Origin: Lolliginicoccus lacisalsi
GTDB lineage: Bacteria > Actinomycetota > Actinomycetes > Mycobacteriales > Mycobacteriaceae
Reading direction: 5' to 3'
Assembly: GCF_014841105.1 (NCBI RefSeq)
Contig: NZ_JACYWE010000006.1
Location: 152,050 to 216,049, forward strand
DNA: 64,000 nucleotides
Position 1 is the stretch's first letter, and each line of letters opens with the position of its first letter. Of the stretch, positions 8,960-17,883 are shown piece by piece. Under the pieces are notes generated by a model that searched no databases, was not told the DNA's origin, and was given only the letters and a program-made list of their open reading frames with translations. The translations under genes and the position numbers were made by a program.

Positions 8960-10353
8960 CACGGCGCGTCCCCTCGTTGTCCTCGCGGCTCCCCGATCAC
9001 GGCCTCGCTCCCGGATCGCCGCAGTGCCTGGTCATCGTACCGTGGGGCCTCCGGCACCATCGTGGAACGCGACCACGCCGGACGGGCCCCGAGGAAGGCC
9101 ACCGCGAGCAGCACGAGGCCGACCGCCCGGCCCCATACCCCGACCTGGAGCACCAGCAACGACCCGCCCCCGGGATCGATGCCCGCGCCCAGGTCGTGGA
9201 AGTACCGGAAGACCCCGATACCGATCGCGAGGTCGGCGAGCATGTACGCGCCGATCAGCGTCCATGGCACGCGCAGCAGCACCAGGAACGGCAGCAGCCA
9301 CAGCATGAACTGGGGCGAGTGGACCTTGTGCAGCAGCAGGAACCCGCACAGCATGGTCGCCGACACCGCGATCCACGGGTACGTGCCCGTCCGCCGCAGG
9401 ATCCACCACCCCGCTGCGAGCGCCGCCGCGAAGCTCGCCAGCACCAAGGCAGGGGAGAAAGTGCCGACGATCAGGTCGTAAGTCTCGTCCTCGCCGATCA
9501 GCGGGCGCAGGCCCCAGTACCAGATCGAGTTGGTGGTGATGTCGGCCTCGCGCAGGGACTGGAACTCGAACGAGGCCCGCCAGCCCTCGTAGCCCAGCAC
9601 GGCGAACGGGGCGTTGATCGCGGCCACCACGAGCGCCGCCACACCCGCGACCCCTGCCGCGCCCGGCACGTCCCACCGCCGCCGAGGATCATCGCCCCCG
9701 GTCAGGACCCAGAGCGCGAGGGGCGCGAGGAAGAAGCCGGGATAGATCTTCACGCAGAAGCCCACCGCGAGGATCGCCGCGGCGACCAGCGCCCGACGGC
9801 GGGTGCTCCAGCCCTGGCAGCGGACGACGACGAACGCCGCGGCCACCGCCGTGAGGACGACGGCAAGGTCCCAGTTGTGGAATCCATACATCACCAGCGC
9901 CGGCGCGGCGGCGAACAACAGTGCCCGCCAGCCCGCCAGGCGGGCCAGCAGCCAGGCCGTGGCCAGGCCGAAGGGGGCCAGGATGATGCTCGACCACAGC
10001 AGGAAGCCGGCGTCGTTGCTCGCCGGGAGCGCCCCGAGCCACATCAGCAGCCCCGACAGGACGGGGTACTCGACAGTGCCGCCAACAAGGTTCCCATCCG
10101 GAGTGATGCTGCCGTGGATGTAGGGGAACACCTTGGTATCGATGCCCCGGCCGAGCCAGAGCAACTGGATGTCGGAGTAGCACACAGCCTGGTTCTTGAG
10201 GGCGGCGAAGTTCGCGCTGCGCCCGGCTGGATCGAACGCGGGTCCCGTGCAGCGTGCCTTGTTCGCGTAGGCGAGCACGAGCGCGATGGCCGCCACGAGG
10301 AGGACCAGGGCGGGGGCGAGTAGGCGGCGCGCGAGAACAGGCATCGGGGACAT
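8959..10353 (-). CDS. Second GT87 (DUF2029) membrane glycosyltransferase
   Basis: A 464-residue polytopic protein paralogous to the GT87 protein at 4799-6412. Shared points are a Cys-rich first loop (CYSDIQLLWLG), VEYPVLSG, NWDLAVVLTAVAAA and VKIYPGFFLAPLAL. It probably transfers a sugar from a polyprenyl phosphate donor onto an envelope glycolipid or glycan. The frame is open upstream to 10590, but that extension would cross the rpsF start and a tandem repeat. I choose ATG 10353 (ATG 10344 is an alternative), just before the first membrane segment. No strong ribosome site is visible. The gene is divergent from rpsF and coupled to a response regulator. Confidence 0.82.
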   Translation of the reverse strand: MSPMPVLARRLLAPALVLLVAAIALVLAYANKARCTGPAFDPAGRSANFAALKNQAVCYSDIQLLWLGRGIDTKVFPYIHGSITPDGNLVGGTVEYPVLSGLLMWLGALPASNDAGFLLWSSIILAPFGLATAWLLARLAGWRALLFAAAPALVMYGFHNWDLAVVLTAVAAAFVVVRCQGWSTRRRALVAAAILAVGFCVKIYPGFFLAPLALWVLTGGDDPRRRWDVPGAAGVAGVAALVVAAINAPFAVLGYEGWRASFEFQSLREADITTNSIWYWGLRPLIGEDETYDLIVGTFSPALVLASFAAALAAGWWILRRTGTYPWIAVSATMLCGFLLLHKVHSPQFMLWLLPFLVLLRVPWTLIGAYMLADLAIGIGVFRYFHDLGAGIDPGGGSLLVLQVGVWGRAVGLVLLAVAFLGARPAWSRSTMVPEAPRYDDQALRRSGSEAVIGEPRGQRGDAP

Positions 10354-10398
10354 TGTTGCGGAAAACCGCCACCGCTGCGGGAGAGACCGGCCGCGGCA

Positions 10399-10434
10399 GG
10401 TTTCGCGGCTGGTTTCGCGGCTGGTTTCGCGGCT
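10399..10434. repeat. Three tandem copies of a 12-base unit
   Basis: GGTTTCGCGGCT occurs three times without interruption between the divergent GT87 and rpsF genes, within the promoter region of at least one of them. Copy number may vary between strains, which is inference. Confidence 0.85.
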
Positions 10435-10504
10435 GCACCAGCAATTAGCTTCTGCCGCCGCGAACTGGTAGTTTGCTGAGGTTGCTGACGTAACAACCCT
10501 CCTG

Positions 10505-10521
10505 CCACGGACCGTCCGTGG
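10505..10521 (+). promoter_or_regulatory. CCG-loop hairpin in the rpsF leader, candidate S6:S18 autoregulatory element
   Basis: CCACGGA-CCG-TCCGTGG forms a 7-pair perfect stem with a CCG loop about 30 bases before the rpsF start. A CCG trinucleotide in a hairpin is the recognition element reported for the S6:S18 complex in rpsF leaders of other bacteria, where it mimics the 16S rRNA site. Feedback control of this operon is therefore likely but unproven. Confidence 0.5.
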
Positions 10522-10553
10522 CCGTTGAAGCCCATAGGAGGTGATGAGGTCCC

Positions 10554-10841
10554 GTGCGTCAATACGAAATGATGGTGATCCTCGATCCACGCCTGGACGA
10601 GCGCACCGTTGCCCCTTCGCTCGATACTTTCCTCAATGTGGTCCGCCAGGGTGGCGGCACCGTCGACAATGTCGACATCTGGGGCAAGCGTCGGCTCGCC
10701 TACGAGATCAACAAGCTGGGCGAGGGCATCTATGCCGTCGTCAACGTGACTGCTGAGCCCAGCGTCGTCGCGGAGCTTGACCGCCAGCTCGGTCTCAATG
10801 AGTCCGTGATGCGCACGAAGGTTCTCCGGCTCGTCCGCTGA
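10554..10841 (+). CDS. rpsF: 30S ribosomal protein S6
   Basis: A 95-residue primary rRNA-binding partner of S18 in the platform of the 30S subunit. The sequence ([47 protein letters not shown]) is unmistakable. The start is GTG at 10554. AGGAGGTGATGAGG upstream gives a strong ribosome site. It is the first gene of the rpsF-ssb-rpsR-rplI cluster. A 207-base gap before ssb shows no further gene. Confidence 0.98.
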   Translation: MRQYEMMVILDPRLDERTVAPSLDTFLNVVRQGGGTVDNVDIWGKRRLAYEINKLGEGIYAVVNVTAEPSVVAELDRQLGLNESVMRTKVLRLVR

Positions 10842-11048
10842 AGCAAGCCTTGAGAGCGTGAATTGTCAGGGGTCGCGGGTAACCATGCAGGTGCGGCTCC
10901 CGCGGCACATCCCATGACGCCCGGATAGGTCACGACATCGGCAAGCCCCAGGGCATGTCGCTGAATCGGCCCCCTAACTGTGTGACATTGGATGACCGAA
11001 GGCATTCACGAACAACCAGGCTGGCTCGTCCATCCATCAGGAGGAAAC

Positions 11049-11552
11049 ATGGCAGGCGAAACTGTAATCACGGTCATCGGCAATCTCACCGCCGATCCCG
11101 AGCTGCGGTTCACTCCCGCAGGTGCAGCAGTAGCGACTTTCACCGTCGCGTCGACCCCTCGCCGGTTCAACGCTCAGTCGAACCAGTGGGAGGACGGCGA
11201 GGCACTGTTCCTCCGGTGCAACATCTGGCGCCAGGCGGCGGAGCACGTCGCCGAATCCCTCAACAAGGGGATGCGCGTCATCGTCAACGGCCGGTTGCGG
11301 CAGCGCAGCTTCGAGACCCGCGAGGGCGAGAAGCGCACTGTCATCGAGCTCGAGGTCGACGAGGTGGGTCCTTCCTTGAAGTACGCCACCGCGAAGGTCA
11401 ACCGGATCAGCCGTTCCGACGGTGGACAGGCAGCACAGGGTGGACGCGGCGGCGGATTCGGCGCGGCTGCGGCAGCGCCGGCGAATGATCCGTGGGGAAG
11501 CGCGCCACCGGCCAGCGGCTTCGCGGGCCAGGACGACGAACCACCGTTCTGA
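11049..11552 (+). CDS. ssb: Single-stranded DNA-binding protein
   Basis: Coats single-stranded DNA in replication and repair. It has 167 residues: an OB-fold ([20 protein letters not shown] to about residue 115), a Gly/Ala-rich linker and the acidic tip DDEPPF that recruits partner proteins. ATG 11049 has AGGAGG 5 bases upstream. The frame extends upstream to 10992, but that extension lacks homology. Its place between rpsF and rpsR is the usual one. Confidence 0.98.
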   Translation: MAGETVITVIGNLTADPELRFTPAGAAVATFTVASTPRRFNAQSNQWEDGEALFLRCNIWRQAAEHVAESLNKGMRVIVNGRLRQRSFETREGEKRTVIELEVDEVGPSLKYATAKVNRISRSDGGQAAQGGRGGGFGAAAAAPANDPWGSAPPASGFAGQDDEPPF

Positions 11553-11699
11553 TCGGTCCGGGCGCATGCCACGGGCACGATCGGCCTGGTCGGGAACACC
11601 CGCCCAGGAGTTGAGCTACCAGCAGATGAGATACCTGATGCAGCAGGAACGCGGGGGTGCGCGTTCCCGACAGCACCAGGAATCAATCGGAGAAAGACC

Positions 11700-11936
11700 A
11701 TGTCCCACGCACGCTTGCGTTTGACACCACAACAGTCCTGCGAGTTCTGCGCCTCGGCCGGAGCCCGCATCGACCACAAGGACACGGCACTGCTCCGGAC
11801 ATTCGTCAGCGATCGCGGACGAATCCGGGCACGCCGGGTCACTGGCACTTGCGTCCAGCATCAGATGGACGTGGCTGCCGCTGTCAAAGTTTCCCGAGAA
11901 ATGGCCCTGCTGCCGTACACCTCGACGGCACGCTAA
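11700..11936 (+). CDS. rpsR: 30S ribosomal protein S18, zinc-binding (C+) form
   Basis: A 78-residue S18 with the conserved RVTGTC and MALLPYT blocks. It keeps CEFC near the N-terminus and a further Cys in GTC, followed by His. This is the zinc-ligand set of the primary C+ form. In mycobacteria a C- paralogue replaces it under zinc limitation, and none is seen in this window. The start is ATG with GGAGAAAG upstream. The 147-base gap after ssb has no gene. Confidence 0.97.
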   Translation: MSHARLRLTPQQSCEFCASAGARIDHKDTALLRTFVSDRGRIRARRVTGTCVQHQMDVAAAVKVSREMALLPYTSTAR

Positions 11937-11955
11937 GGAACGGGAGGACACTAGA

Positions 11956-12408
11956 ATGAAGCTCATCCTCACCGCTGAAGTTGAGCACCTTGGCGCTCCT
12001 GGCGACTCCGTCGAGGTCAAGGACGGCTACGGCCGTAACTACCTGCTTCCGCGAGGACTCGCAATCCGCGCCACCCGTGGCGCCGAGAAGCAGGTTGAGG
12101 AGCTGCGCAAGGCTCGCGAGTCACGCGCGGCCCGCGACCTTGACACCGCCGAGGAAGCCAAGGCGACGCTCGAGAAGATCGGCACCATCACGATTCCGGT
12201 TCGCACCGGTGCGGGTGGCAAGCTGTTCGGCTCGATCGCAGCCGCGGACGTCGTCACGGCCATCAAGTCGGCCGGTGGCCCGACGGTGGACCGCCGCAAC
12301 GTCGAGATGCCTTCAGCGCACATCAAGTCAGTTGGCAAGCATGTCATCGTTGTCGGTCTGCACCCCAAGGTGTCAGCCCGGCTGAACGTCAGCATCGTGC
12401 CTGCCTGA
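11956..12408 (+). CDS. rplI: 50S ribosomal protein L9
   Basis: A 150-residue two-domain protein of the large subunit. The N-terminal RNA-binding domain is [20 protein letters not shown] with [16 protein letters not shown] long charged helix and the C-terminal domain follow. The start lies 19 bases after rpsR, so it is in the same transcript. A strong hairpin follows 15 bases after the stop. Confidence 0.98.
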   Translation: MKLILTAEVEHLGAPGDSVEVKDGYGRNYLLPRGLAIRATRGAEKQVEELRKARESRAARDLDTAEEAKATLEKIGTITIPVRTGAGGKLFGSIAAADVVTAIKSAGGPTVDRRNVEMPSAHIKSVGKHVIVVGLHPKVSARLNVSIVPA

Positions 12409-12423
12409 CACAGCATCGCTCGC

Positions 12424-12456
12424 CTAGCCCCAGGGGTCCCCGACCTCTGGGGCTAG
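12424..12456 (+). terminator. Hairpin terminator after rplI
   Basis: CTAGCCCCAG (12424-12433) pairs perfectly with CTGGGGCTAG (12447-12456). Pairing can extend inward by about four more pairs, leaving a 5-base loop. No T-run follows, as is common in high-GC actinobacteria. It would end the rpsF-rplI transcript before dnaB. Confidence 0.75.
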
Positions 12457-12464
12457 ACGTGTAG

Positions 12465-12766
12465 TTATCCACAACCCTCCTGTGGATAACGTTGGGGAAC
12501 GGGGCCTGGAAGGTGCTCCGCCGCCCCGAACAGGTGACAGGCCGGCAAACAGGGCGTGCATAACTAACGCACAGCACCGTGCGACACGCCGAAAATCACA
12601 AACCGGCGACACGCCGTGCACAGCATTGTCCACAGTGTGCACAGCCTAGAAATAGCATCTGAACTGCTGATATCCATCGCTCCGACATATTGCTCCCCAA
12701 ACTGTCCACAGGTTGTTCACAAGATATCCCCAACTATCCACAGGGTTGTGCACAGAACTGTGCACA
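12465..12766. other. Cluster of DnaA-box-like motifs upstream of dnaB
   Basis: TTATCCACA (12465-12473) faces TGTGGATAA (12481-12489) across 7 bases. Then come TTGTCCACA (12626-12634, the actinobacterial DnaA-box consensus), CTGTCCACA (12702-12710), TTGTTCACA (12713-12721), CTATCCACA (12734-12742), TTGTGCACA (12746-12754) and CTGTGCACA (12758-12766). That makes eight boxes or near-boxes in about 300 bases of non-coding DNA, with an AT-richer stretch at 12647-12700. It could be a DnaA-controlled promoter for dnaB, a DnaA-titration site, or less likely an origin. No protein-coding gene was seen from 12409 to 12910. Confidence 0.65.
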
Positions 12767-12910
12767 GGTAACCCTCGCGTGACACTTGAGACTCGTCCGG
12801 GTCGGTGGATCCGACACGCCCACGACCCTCGCAACCGTCAGACCAAAGCGGTACAACAAGAACGCGGCACCCACGCCGCACCCAGCCAGCATCACCAACA
12901 GGAGGCACCA

Positions 12911-14299
12911 GTGGCCGCGGACGACCGGGCACCACGCACTAGCGATCCCGCGACCGACCGGGGGCCCGGCGACGACCACTTCCGCCAGCCGCCCCAGGAT
13001 CTCGGTGCCGAGCAAGCCGTCCTCGGTGGCATGCTGCTCAGCAAGGACGCCATCGCCGACGTCATCGAGCGGCTCCGGCCCGGCGATTTCTACCGGCCCG
13101 CCCACCAGGACGTCTACGACTGCATCCTTGACCTCTACGCGCGCGGCGAGCCTGCCGACCCCGTCACCGTCGCCGCGGAGCTCGAGCGACGCGGTGATCT
13201 CCGGCGCATCGGCGGCGCCCCCTACATGCACACCCTCATCTCGACCGTGCCCACCGCCGCCAACGCCGGGTACTACGCCGAGATCGTCGCCGAGAAAGCC
13301 ATCCTCCGCCGCCTCGTCGAAGCCGGAACCCGCATCGTCCAGTACGGCTACACCGGCAGCGAGGGGCAAGACGTAGCAGGCATCGTCGATCGCGCCCAGG
13401 CCGAGATCTTCGAGGTCACCGAGCGCCGCACCACCGAGGACTATGTCGCGCTCGAGGAACTGCTCCAGCCCACGCTGGACGAGATCGACTCCATCGCCTC
13501 CCGCGGCGGCATGTCCCTCGGCGTACCCACTGGGTTCGTCGAGCTCGACGAGCTCACCAACGGCCTCCACCCAGGACAGATGATCATCATCGCCGCCCGG
13601 CCCGGCGTCGGGAAGTCCACGCTCGGAATGGACTTCCTGCGCTCCTGCTCCATCAAGCACGGCATGGCCAGCGCGGTGTTCTCCCTCGAGATGAGCAAGA
13701 CCGAGATCGTCATGCGACTGCTCTCGGCCGAGTCGAAGATCAAGCTCGCCGACATGAGATCCGGCCGCATGACCGATGACGACTGGACCCGGCTCGCGAG
13801 GCGCATGCGCGAGATCAGCGAGGCGCCGCTTTTCATCGACGACTCGCCCAACCTCACCATGATGGAGATCCGCGCCAAGGCCCGGCGGCTCAAGCAGAAG
13901 CACGACCTCAAGCTGATCGTGCTCGACTACCTGCAGCTCATGAGCTCCGGTCGCAAGGTCGAATCCCGGCAGCAGGAGGTGTCCGAGTTCTCCCGCAGCC
14001 TCAAGCTCCTCGCCAAGGAGATCGAGGTCCCCGTCATCGCCATCAGTCAGCTCAACCGTGGCCCCGAGCAGCGCGCCGACAAGAAGCCTCAAGTCTCGGA
14101 CCTGCGCGAATCAGGCTCCCTTGAGCAGGATGCGGACATGGTCATCCTGCTGCACCGCCCGGATGCGTTCGAGCCCGATGACCCGCGCGGCGGCGAGGCC
14201 GACATCATCATCGGCAAGCACCGCGCCGGCCCCACCGCCACCATCACCGTCGCCCACCAGCTGCACTACTCCCGCTTCGTCGACATGGCGCGCGGGTAG
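12911..14299 (+). CDS. dnaB: Replicative DNA helicase DnaB
   Basis: The hexameric 5'-3' helicase that unwinds DNA at the fork. It has 462 residues: an N-terminal collar domain (PPQDLGAEQAVLGGMLLSKD), then a RecA-like ATPase with Walker A ARPGVGKST near residue 229, Walker B LIVLDYLQLM, ISQLNRGPEQR and the arginine-finger region GKHRAGPT. The frame is open back to 12713. GTG 12911 with AGGAGG 6 bases upstream is the sensible start. The intein insertion known in some mycobacterial DnaB proteins is absent. Confidence 0.96.
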   Translation: MAADDRAPRTSDPATDRGPGDDHFRQPPQDLGAEQAVLGGMLLSKDAIADVIERLRPGDFYRPAHQDVYDCILDLYARGEPADPVTVAAELERRGDLRRIGGAPYMHTLISTVPTAANAGYYAEIVAEKAILRRLVEAGTRIVQYGYTGSEGQDVAGIVDRAQAEIFEVTERRTTEDYVALEELLQPTLDEIDSIASRGGMSLGVPTGFVELDELTNGLHPGQMIIIAARPGVGKSTLGMDFLRSCSIKHGMASAVFSLEMSKTEIVMRLLSAESKIKLADMRSGRMTDDDWTRLARRMREISEAPLFIDDSPNLTMMEIRAKARRLKQKHDLKLIVLDYLQLMSSGRKVESRQQEVSEFSRSLKLLAKEIEVPVIAISQLNRGPEQRADKKPQVSDLRESGSLEQDADMVILLHRPDAFEPDDPRGGEADIIIGKHRAGPTATITVAHQLHYSRFVDMARG

Positions 14300-14344
14300 G
14301 GCGCGGGTCTGCTGGCCCGGTCGGCGGGGCTGGGGCCCGCGCGC

Positions 14345-14418
14345 GCCAAACGCGATAGAAACCGGCGCCCGTGCTGCGTGTTGCATCGGCGTGTCGAGGA
14401 GTTTCTATCGCGTTTGGC
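14345..14418. repeat. Intergenic inverted repeat, ACGCGATAGAA family, copy 1
   Basis: GCCAAACGCGATAGAAAC (14345-14362) and its exact complement GTTTCTATCGCGTTTGGC (14401-14418) flank a 38-base GC-rich loop. It lies between the convergent dnaB and binding-protein genes. A second element with the same core lies at 22180-22223, also between convergent genes. It may act as a two-way terminator. The shared sequence suggests a dispersed element. Confidence 0.85.
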
Positions 14419-14441
14419 CTCGAGGGCGGTCATCGTGGCTG

Positions 14442-15731
14442 TCACGGCGTGACGCAAGCAGCCCCGTAATCGATGCTCGTGGTCGCGGTGACGGCCTCGG
14501 CCACGGTCCTCGTGCCGAGCTCGACGTTGGCATCGGGCACCGTGATCACGGCTGTCAGGTCCTCCAACGCGGGAGGATCGCCGAAGGTGCGGTCAGGAAG
14601 GATGCCCTCGTAGCTCACCTCGAGGCCATCGATGGCGTCGCGCAGTCCGGACCGGGAGAGATCGTCCTCCGCCGCTGCCTTCTCCAGCAGCTCCTTCAGC
14701 GCGTACGACCACACCCAGCCGAAGACGTATCCCTGATTGGTAGGGAGGTTCCCGCCGAGGGAATCGCGGATCGCGTCCATCCCGGCGCTCTGACCGTCCC
14801 AGTTCTGCCAGGGGCTCGTCTGGTTGTACCGGGCCGTCAGCGCTTGGATGGCGGCCGTCTGGAGCAGGCCTGGGTTCCACGTGGGCACGCTCCCCATGAA
14901 CCTGCCCCCATAGCCGCGGGCAACAGTGGTGGCGACGATCTCAGCGGCCTCCGCGGGCGCGGTAGCGAGCACCACGACATCTGGCGCGAGGGTGAGGATC
15001 TGCTCGATGGGACCGGCCTGGTCCTGCACCATTGCGTTGGGGGCGGTGTTGATCTCTGCGAGCACCTCCACGTCGTTCTCCTCGGCCCATCGGCGGGCAC
15101 CCGTCGCGGCGTCGCTGCCGTAGTCACCGGGATAGCCCACGGTCACGAGGGTCGACGGGGCGCCGTGCTCCTCGCTGTACCAATCGAGGCCGATGACGGA
15201 CTCGGTGCAGTAGGAGTAACCGGACTCGAGGATCAGGCCTTGATCAGTGTCGTTGAAGTGCAGGCCAGACCACCAGGAGCCAGGCACTGCCACGATGTCG
15301 GCGGCATCCATGTTGGGGAGCACCGACTCGGTCTGGGGCGTGCCAAGGCTCATGGCCAGCGCGAGGATGTGCGGCTCGATGTCCTGGTACTCGGTGGCGT
15401 GGCGATCGACGCTGTACGCGGTGTTCCGGGTGTAGGTGCTGAGATCGATGTCGTGGCCGGCGATCCCCCCTTGCTCGTTCACCCGCTGCCAGAACGCGAG
15501 CTGTCCTTCATGGATAGGGGTGCCCAGCGCGGCGAAGGGCCCGCCCTCGAGGTCGGAGAGCACTCCGAGGTAGATGCAACCATTATCGGGGTTGACGGCG
15601 TTGGGGCAGGCCTCGGACGTGATGCCCGCCCCACTAGCGGTGTCGTCGTCGCTCCCGTCCACAGCGGTGCAGGCCGCGGTCGCCGCGAGCAGCGTGATCG
15701 CGGGCCCAGCGATGAGGCGCTTGGATATCAT
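14442..15731 (-). CDS. Branched-chain-amino-acid-type ABC transporter substrate-binding lipoprotein
   Basis: A 429-residue extracytoplasmic binding protein of the periplasmic-binding fold type I (LivK/AmiC-like). A signal peptide (MISKRLIAGPAITLLAATAAC) ends in a Cys suited to lipidation, followed by an Asp/Ser-rich linker. The mature part has YLGVLSDLEGGPFAALG and a C-terminal lobe with NPGLLQTAAIQALTARY. ATG 15731 has AAGGAGTC upstream. The longer open frame to 15803 has no support. It is the last gene of the operon, 23 bases after the LivM gene. Such proteins bind amino acids, amides, urea, aromatic acids or fatty-acid-like ligands. The ligand here is unknown. Confidence 0.85.
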   Translation of the reverse strand: MISKRLIAGPAITLLAATAACTAVDGSDDDTASGAGITSEACPNAVNPDNGCIYLGVLSDLEGGPFAALGTPIHEGQLAFWQRVNEQGGIAGHDIDLSTYTRNTAYSVDRHATEYQDIEPHILALAMSLGTPQTESVLPNMDAADIVAVPGSWWSGLHFNDTDQGLILESGYSYCTESVIGLDWYSEEHGAPSTLVTVGYPGDYGSDAATGARRWAEENDVEVLAEINTAPNAMVQDQAGPIEQILTLAPDVVVLATAPAEAAEIVATTVARGYGGRFMGSVPTWNPGLLQTAAIQALTARYNQTSPWQNWDGQSAGMDAIRDSLGGNLPTNQGYVFGWVWSYALKELLEKAAAEDDLSRSGLRDAIDGLEVSYEGILPDRTFGDPPALEDLTAVITVPDANVELGTRTVAEAVTATTSIDYGAACVTP

Positions 15732-15754
15732 GTGACTCCTTCTTGGGGTGGTGG

Positions 15755-16933
15755 CTAGCGGGAGAAAGGCCAGGTCCGGAAGTAGAGGCGGATGCGCATC
15801 CACAGCCCGAAGAGCCCCCGCGGCTCGACGATGATGAAAAACACGATGAGGAGGCCGAACAGGATCGCCTTGAACTCATCGACGGTGATCCCGCTGCTGC
15901 TGACGCCGCTCTGCGTGAGGAACGGGATGAGGTGCGAGAACTCGTCGATCACGCGGGGCAGGAGGACGATGAAGCAGGCACCGATGATGCTGCCGCTGAT
16001 CGTGGCGGCTCCACCGATGATCACGATCGCGAGGAAATCGATGGACAGGAACAGGTTCCAGCGGTCCGCGCTGATCCGGCCGATGATCGTGGCGAGCAGC
16101 GCCCCGCAGATCCCCGCATAGGCGGACGACAGGACGAAGGCGAGCGTCTTGGTCCGTTGCAGCGGGATCCCCATGACCTCGGCGGCGATATCGCGGTCGC
16201 GGACGGCCGCGAAGGCCCGTCCCACGCGGGATCGCGCCATGTTGCGTGCTGCGATCGCGAGGGCGATGAGCAGGCCCAGGCACAGGAAGTAGATGGTGGT
16301 CTGCGGGGGGATGATGATCCCGGCGATGGCGTAGGTAGCGCCAAGATCGATACCGAGCAGCACGGGGCTCGCGGGCGCCCGGCCGACACCGGAACCGCCG
16401 GTGACCGCTATCCATTCGCGGAAGAGGTGATCCCCGAGCATGAGGAGCGCGAGCGTGAGCGTGGCGAGATAGAGCCCGCGCACCCGGGCGGCCATGGGTG
16501 CGACGAGGAAGCCGATGGTGGCGGGCACGATCGCGGACATGGGCAGCCAGATCGCCATGTCGAGGCCGAGTCCCCAGACCCGGCCAGTGGATTCGCCGCC
16601 CAGGACGGCCGCGGTGTAGGCACCGGTCCCGACGAAGAAGGCATGGCCGAGGGAGATCTGCCCGGCGTATCCCGTGAGCAGGTTGAGGCCGATTCCCCCG
16701 ATCGCGTACGCGCAGGCGAGCGACAGCAGCACGATCAGGTCGGTGGTGAGCAGGAAGGGCGCGACGGCCGCGAGGCCGATGAGACCGAGGGTCCACCACA
16801 GCTTGGCCGGGGTGTTCCAGATGGCCTGGTCCGAGGCGTAGCTGGTGTAGAGGCGGGGGCGGCCATGCCGGACCGCGCGGGGCACGGTGGCTCTCGGGGA
16901 TGCGGTGGCTCTGGGGGACGCGGTGGCGCTCAT
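15755..16933 (-). CDS. livM: ABC transporter permease, LivM type
   Basis: An inner-membrane permease of 392 residues. The N-terminal 25 residues are repetitive (SPRATASPRAT) and polar. About ten hydrophobic segments follow. The LivM signature is present: GGIGLNLLTGYAGQISLGHA, and GRAFAAVRDRDIAAEVMGI, the cytoplasmic coupling loop. The ATG overlaps the LivH stop (ATGA). It pairs with LivH to form the channel. Confidence 0.9.
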   Translation of the reverse strand: MSATASPRATASPRATVPRAVRHGRPRLYTSYASDQAIWNTPAKLWWTLGLIGLAAVAPFLLTTDLIVLLSLACAYAIGGIGLNLLTGYAGQISLGHAFFVGTGAYTAAVLGGESTGRVWGLGLDMAIWLPMSAIVPATIGFLVAPMAARVRGLYLATLTLALLMLGDHLFREWIAVTGGSGVGRAPASPVLLGIDLGATYAIAGIIIPPQTTIYFLCLGLLIALAIAARNMARSRVGRAFAAVRDRDIAAEVMGIPLQRTKTLAFVLSSAYAGICGALLATIIGRISADRWNLFLSIDFLAIVIIGGAATISGSIIGACFIVLLPRVIDEFSHLIPFLTQSGVSSSGITVDEFKAILFGLLIVFFIIVEPRGLFGLWMRIRLYFRTWPFSR

Positions 16934-17883
16934 ACGCGCTGGACCTCCTTGGTGCCGAACAGTCCCTGTGGCCTGATGAGCAGGACGACCAGCATGATCA
17001 GGTAGGGCGTGACGATGTCGAAGTTCGCGCCGAGCCAGGGGGCCAGACCCGGCTGGTAGGTCTTGGTCAGCGATTCGGTGATGCCAACGATCAATCCGCC
17101 GATGACCGCGCCCTTGATGGAGTCGAGGCCGCCAAGGATGATGGCGGGGATCGCCTTGAGCGCGATGAGGGCACCAAGCGCGGCGACCCCTCCGGCCGCG
17201 GTGCCGAGGAGTACTCCGGCGAGCGCGGCGAACGCCCCGGCGATGCCCCACGACAAGGCGAACACCGTGCCCGCGCTGATGCCTTGGGCCATGGCGACCT
17301 CGGGGTCGTGCGCGGTGGCGCGCATCGCGAGCCCATAGCGGGACCGATGCAGCCACCAGGCGAGCATGCTGATCGCGATGATGGCGGTGATGATCTTCGC
17401 GATGTCGGTGTGGTTGACGGTGACGCCGCCGTCGCAGGGCGCGGGAATTCCCTCGATGGGGCTCGCGAGCTCGCGCCGTTGCCCGCCGAGGCACAGGTTG
17501 CCAAGCCTCCAGGGATCTCCGGAGGTAATGACTCCATGCCCGATGAGCCGGGTCGCGATGACCAGTCCCGCGGCGAACAATCCGACCGTGACCAGCGCCG
17601 CGGCGAAGGGGGGCCGGCCGACCATGGGACGCATGGCGACGCGCTCGCACGCCATTGCTGTCCCGGCGCCCGCGACGGTGGCCGCTATCACCGCGAGCGC
17701 GAACGGGAGCCCCCAGGTGACGGCGACCAGGTAGCTCACCCAGGTGCCGAGGATCATGAGGACGGGCTGGGCGAAGTTGAGCACGCCGGTCGATCGGTAG
17801 ATGATGACGAAACCGATCCCGATCAGGGAGTACATGGCGCCGAGCCCGGTGCCTCGGGCGAGGGTGTCGAGCAGCTCGATCAT
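16930..17883 (-). CDS. livH: ABC transporter permease, LivH type
   Basis: A 317-residue membrane permease. LivH marks are ARGTGLGAMYSLIGIGFVII, RSTGVLNFAQP, the coupling loop RYGLAMRATAHDPEVAMAQG and AIPAIILGGLDSIKGAVIGG. The start ATG overlaps the acyl-CoA synthetase stop by four bases (ATGA), so translation is coupled. The open frame reaches 18141, inside the ligase gene, and that part is a shadow. Confidence 0.9.
   Translation of the reverse strand: MIELLDTLARGTGLGAMYSLIGIGFVIIYRSTGVLNFAQPVLMILGTWVSYLVAVTWGLPFALAVIAATVAGAGTAMACERVAMRPMVGRPPFAAALVTVGLFAAGLVIATRLIGHGVITSGDPWRLGNLCLGGQRRELASPIEGIPAPCDGGVTVNHTDIAKIITAIIAISMLAWWLHRSRYGLAMRATAHDPEVAMAQGISAGTVFALSWGIAGAFAALAGVLLGTAAGGVAALGALIALKAIPAIILGGLDSIKGAVIGGLIVGITESLTKTYQPGLAPWLGANFDIVTPYLIMLVVLLIRPQGLFGTKEVQRV

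Noticed and set aside
8959-10590. Long form of the second GT87 protein starting at 10590
   Set aside because: It would overlap the rpsF start and leader and translate the 12-base repeat; ATG 10353 fits the first membrane helix.
12465-12766. Calling the DnaA-box cluster the chromosome origin
   Set aside because: No dnaA, dnaN, recF or gyrB is adjacent and the rpsF-dnaB cluster is normally some distance from oriC in this order. I keep it only as a DnaA-box-like cluster.
12713-12910. N-terminal extension of DnaB (start at 12713)
   Set aside because: It would translate the DnaA-box region and has no conserved sequence; GTG 12911 has a strong ribosome site.
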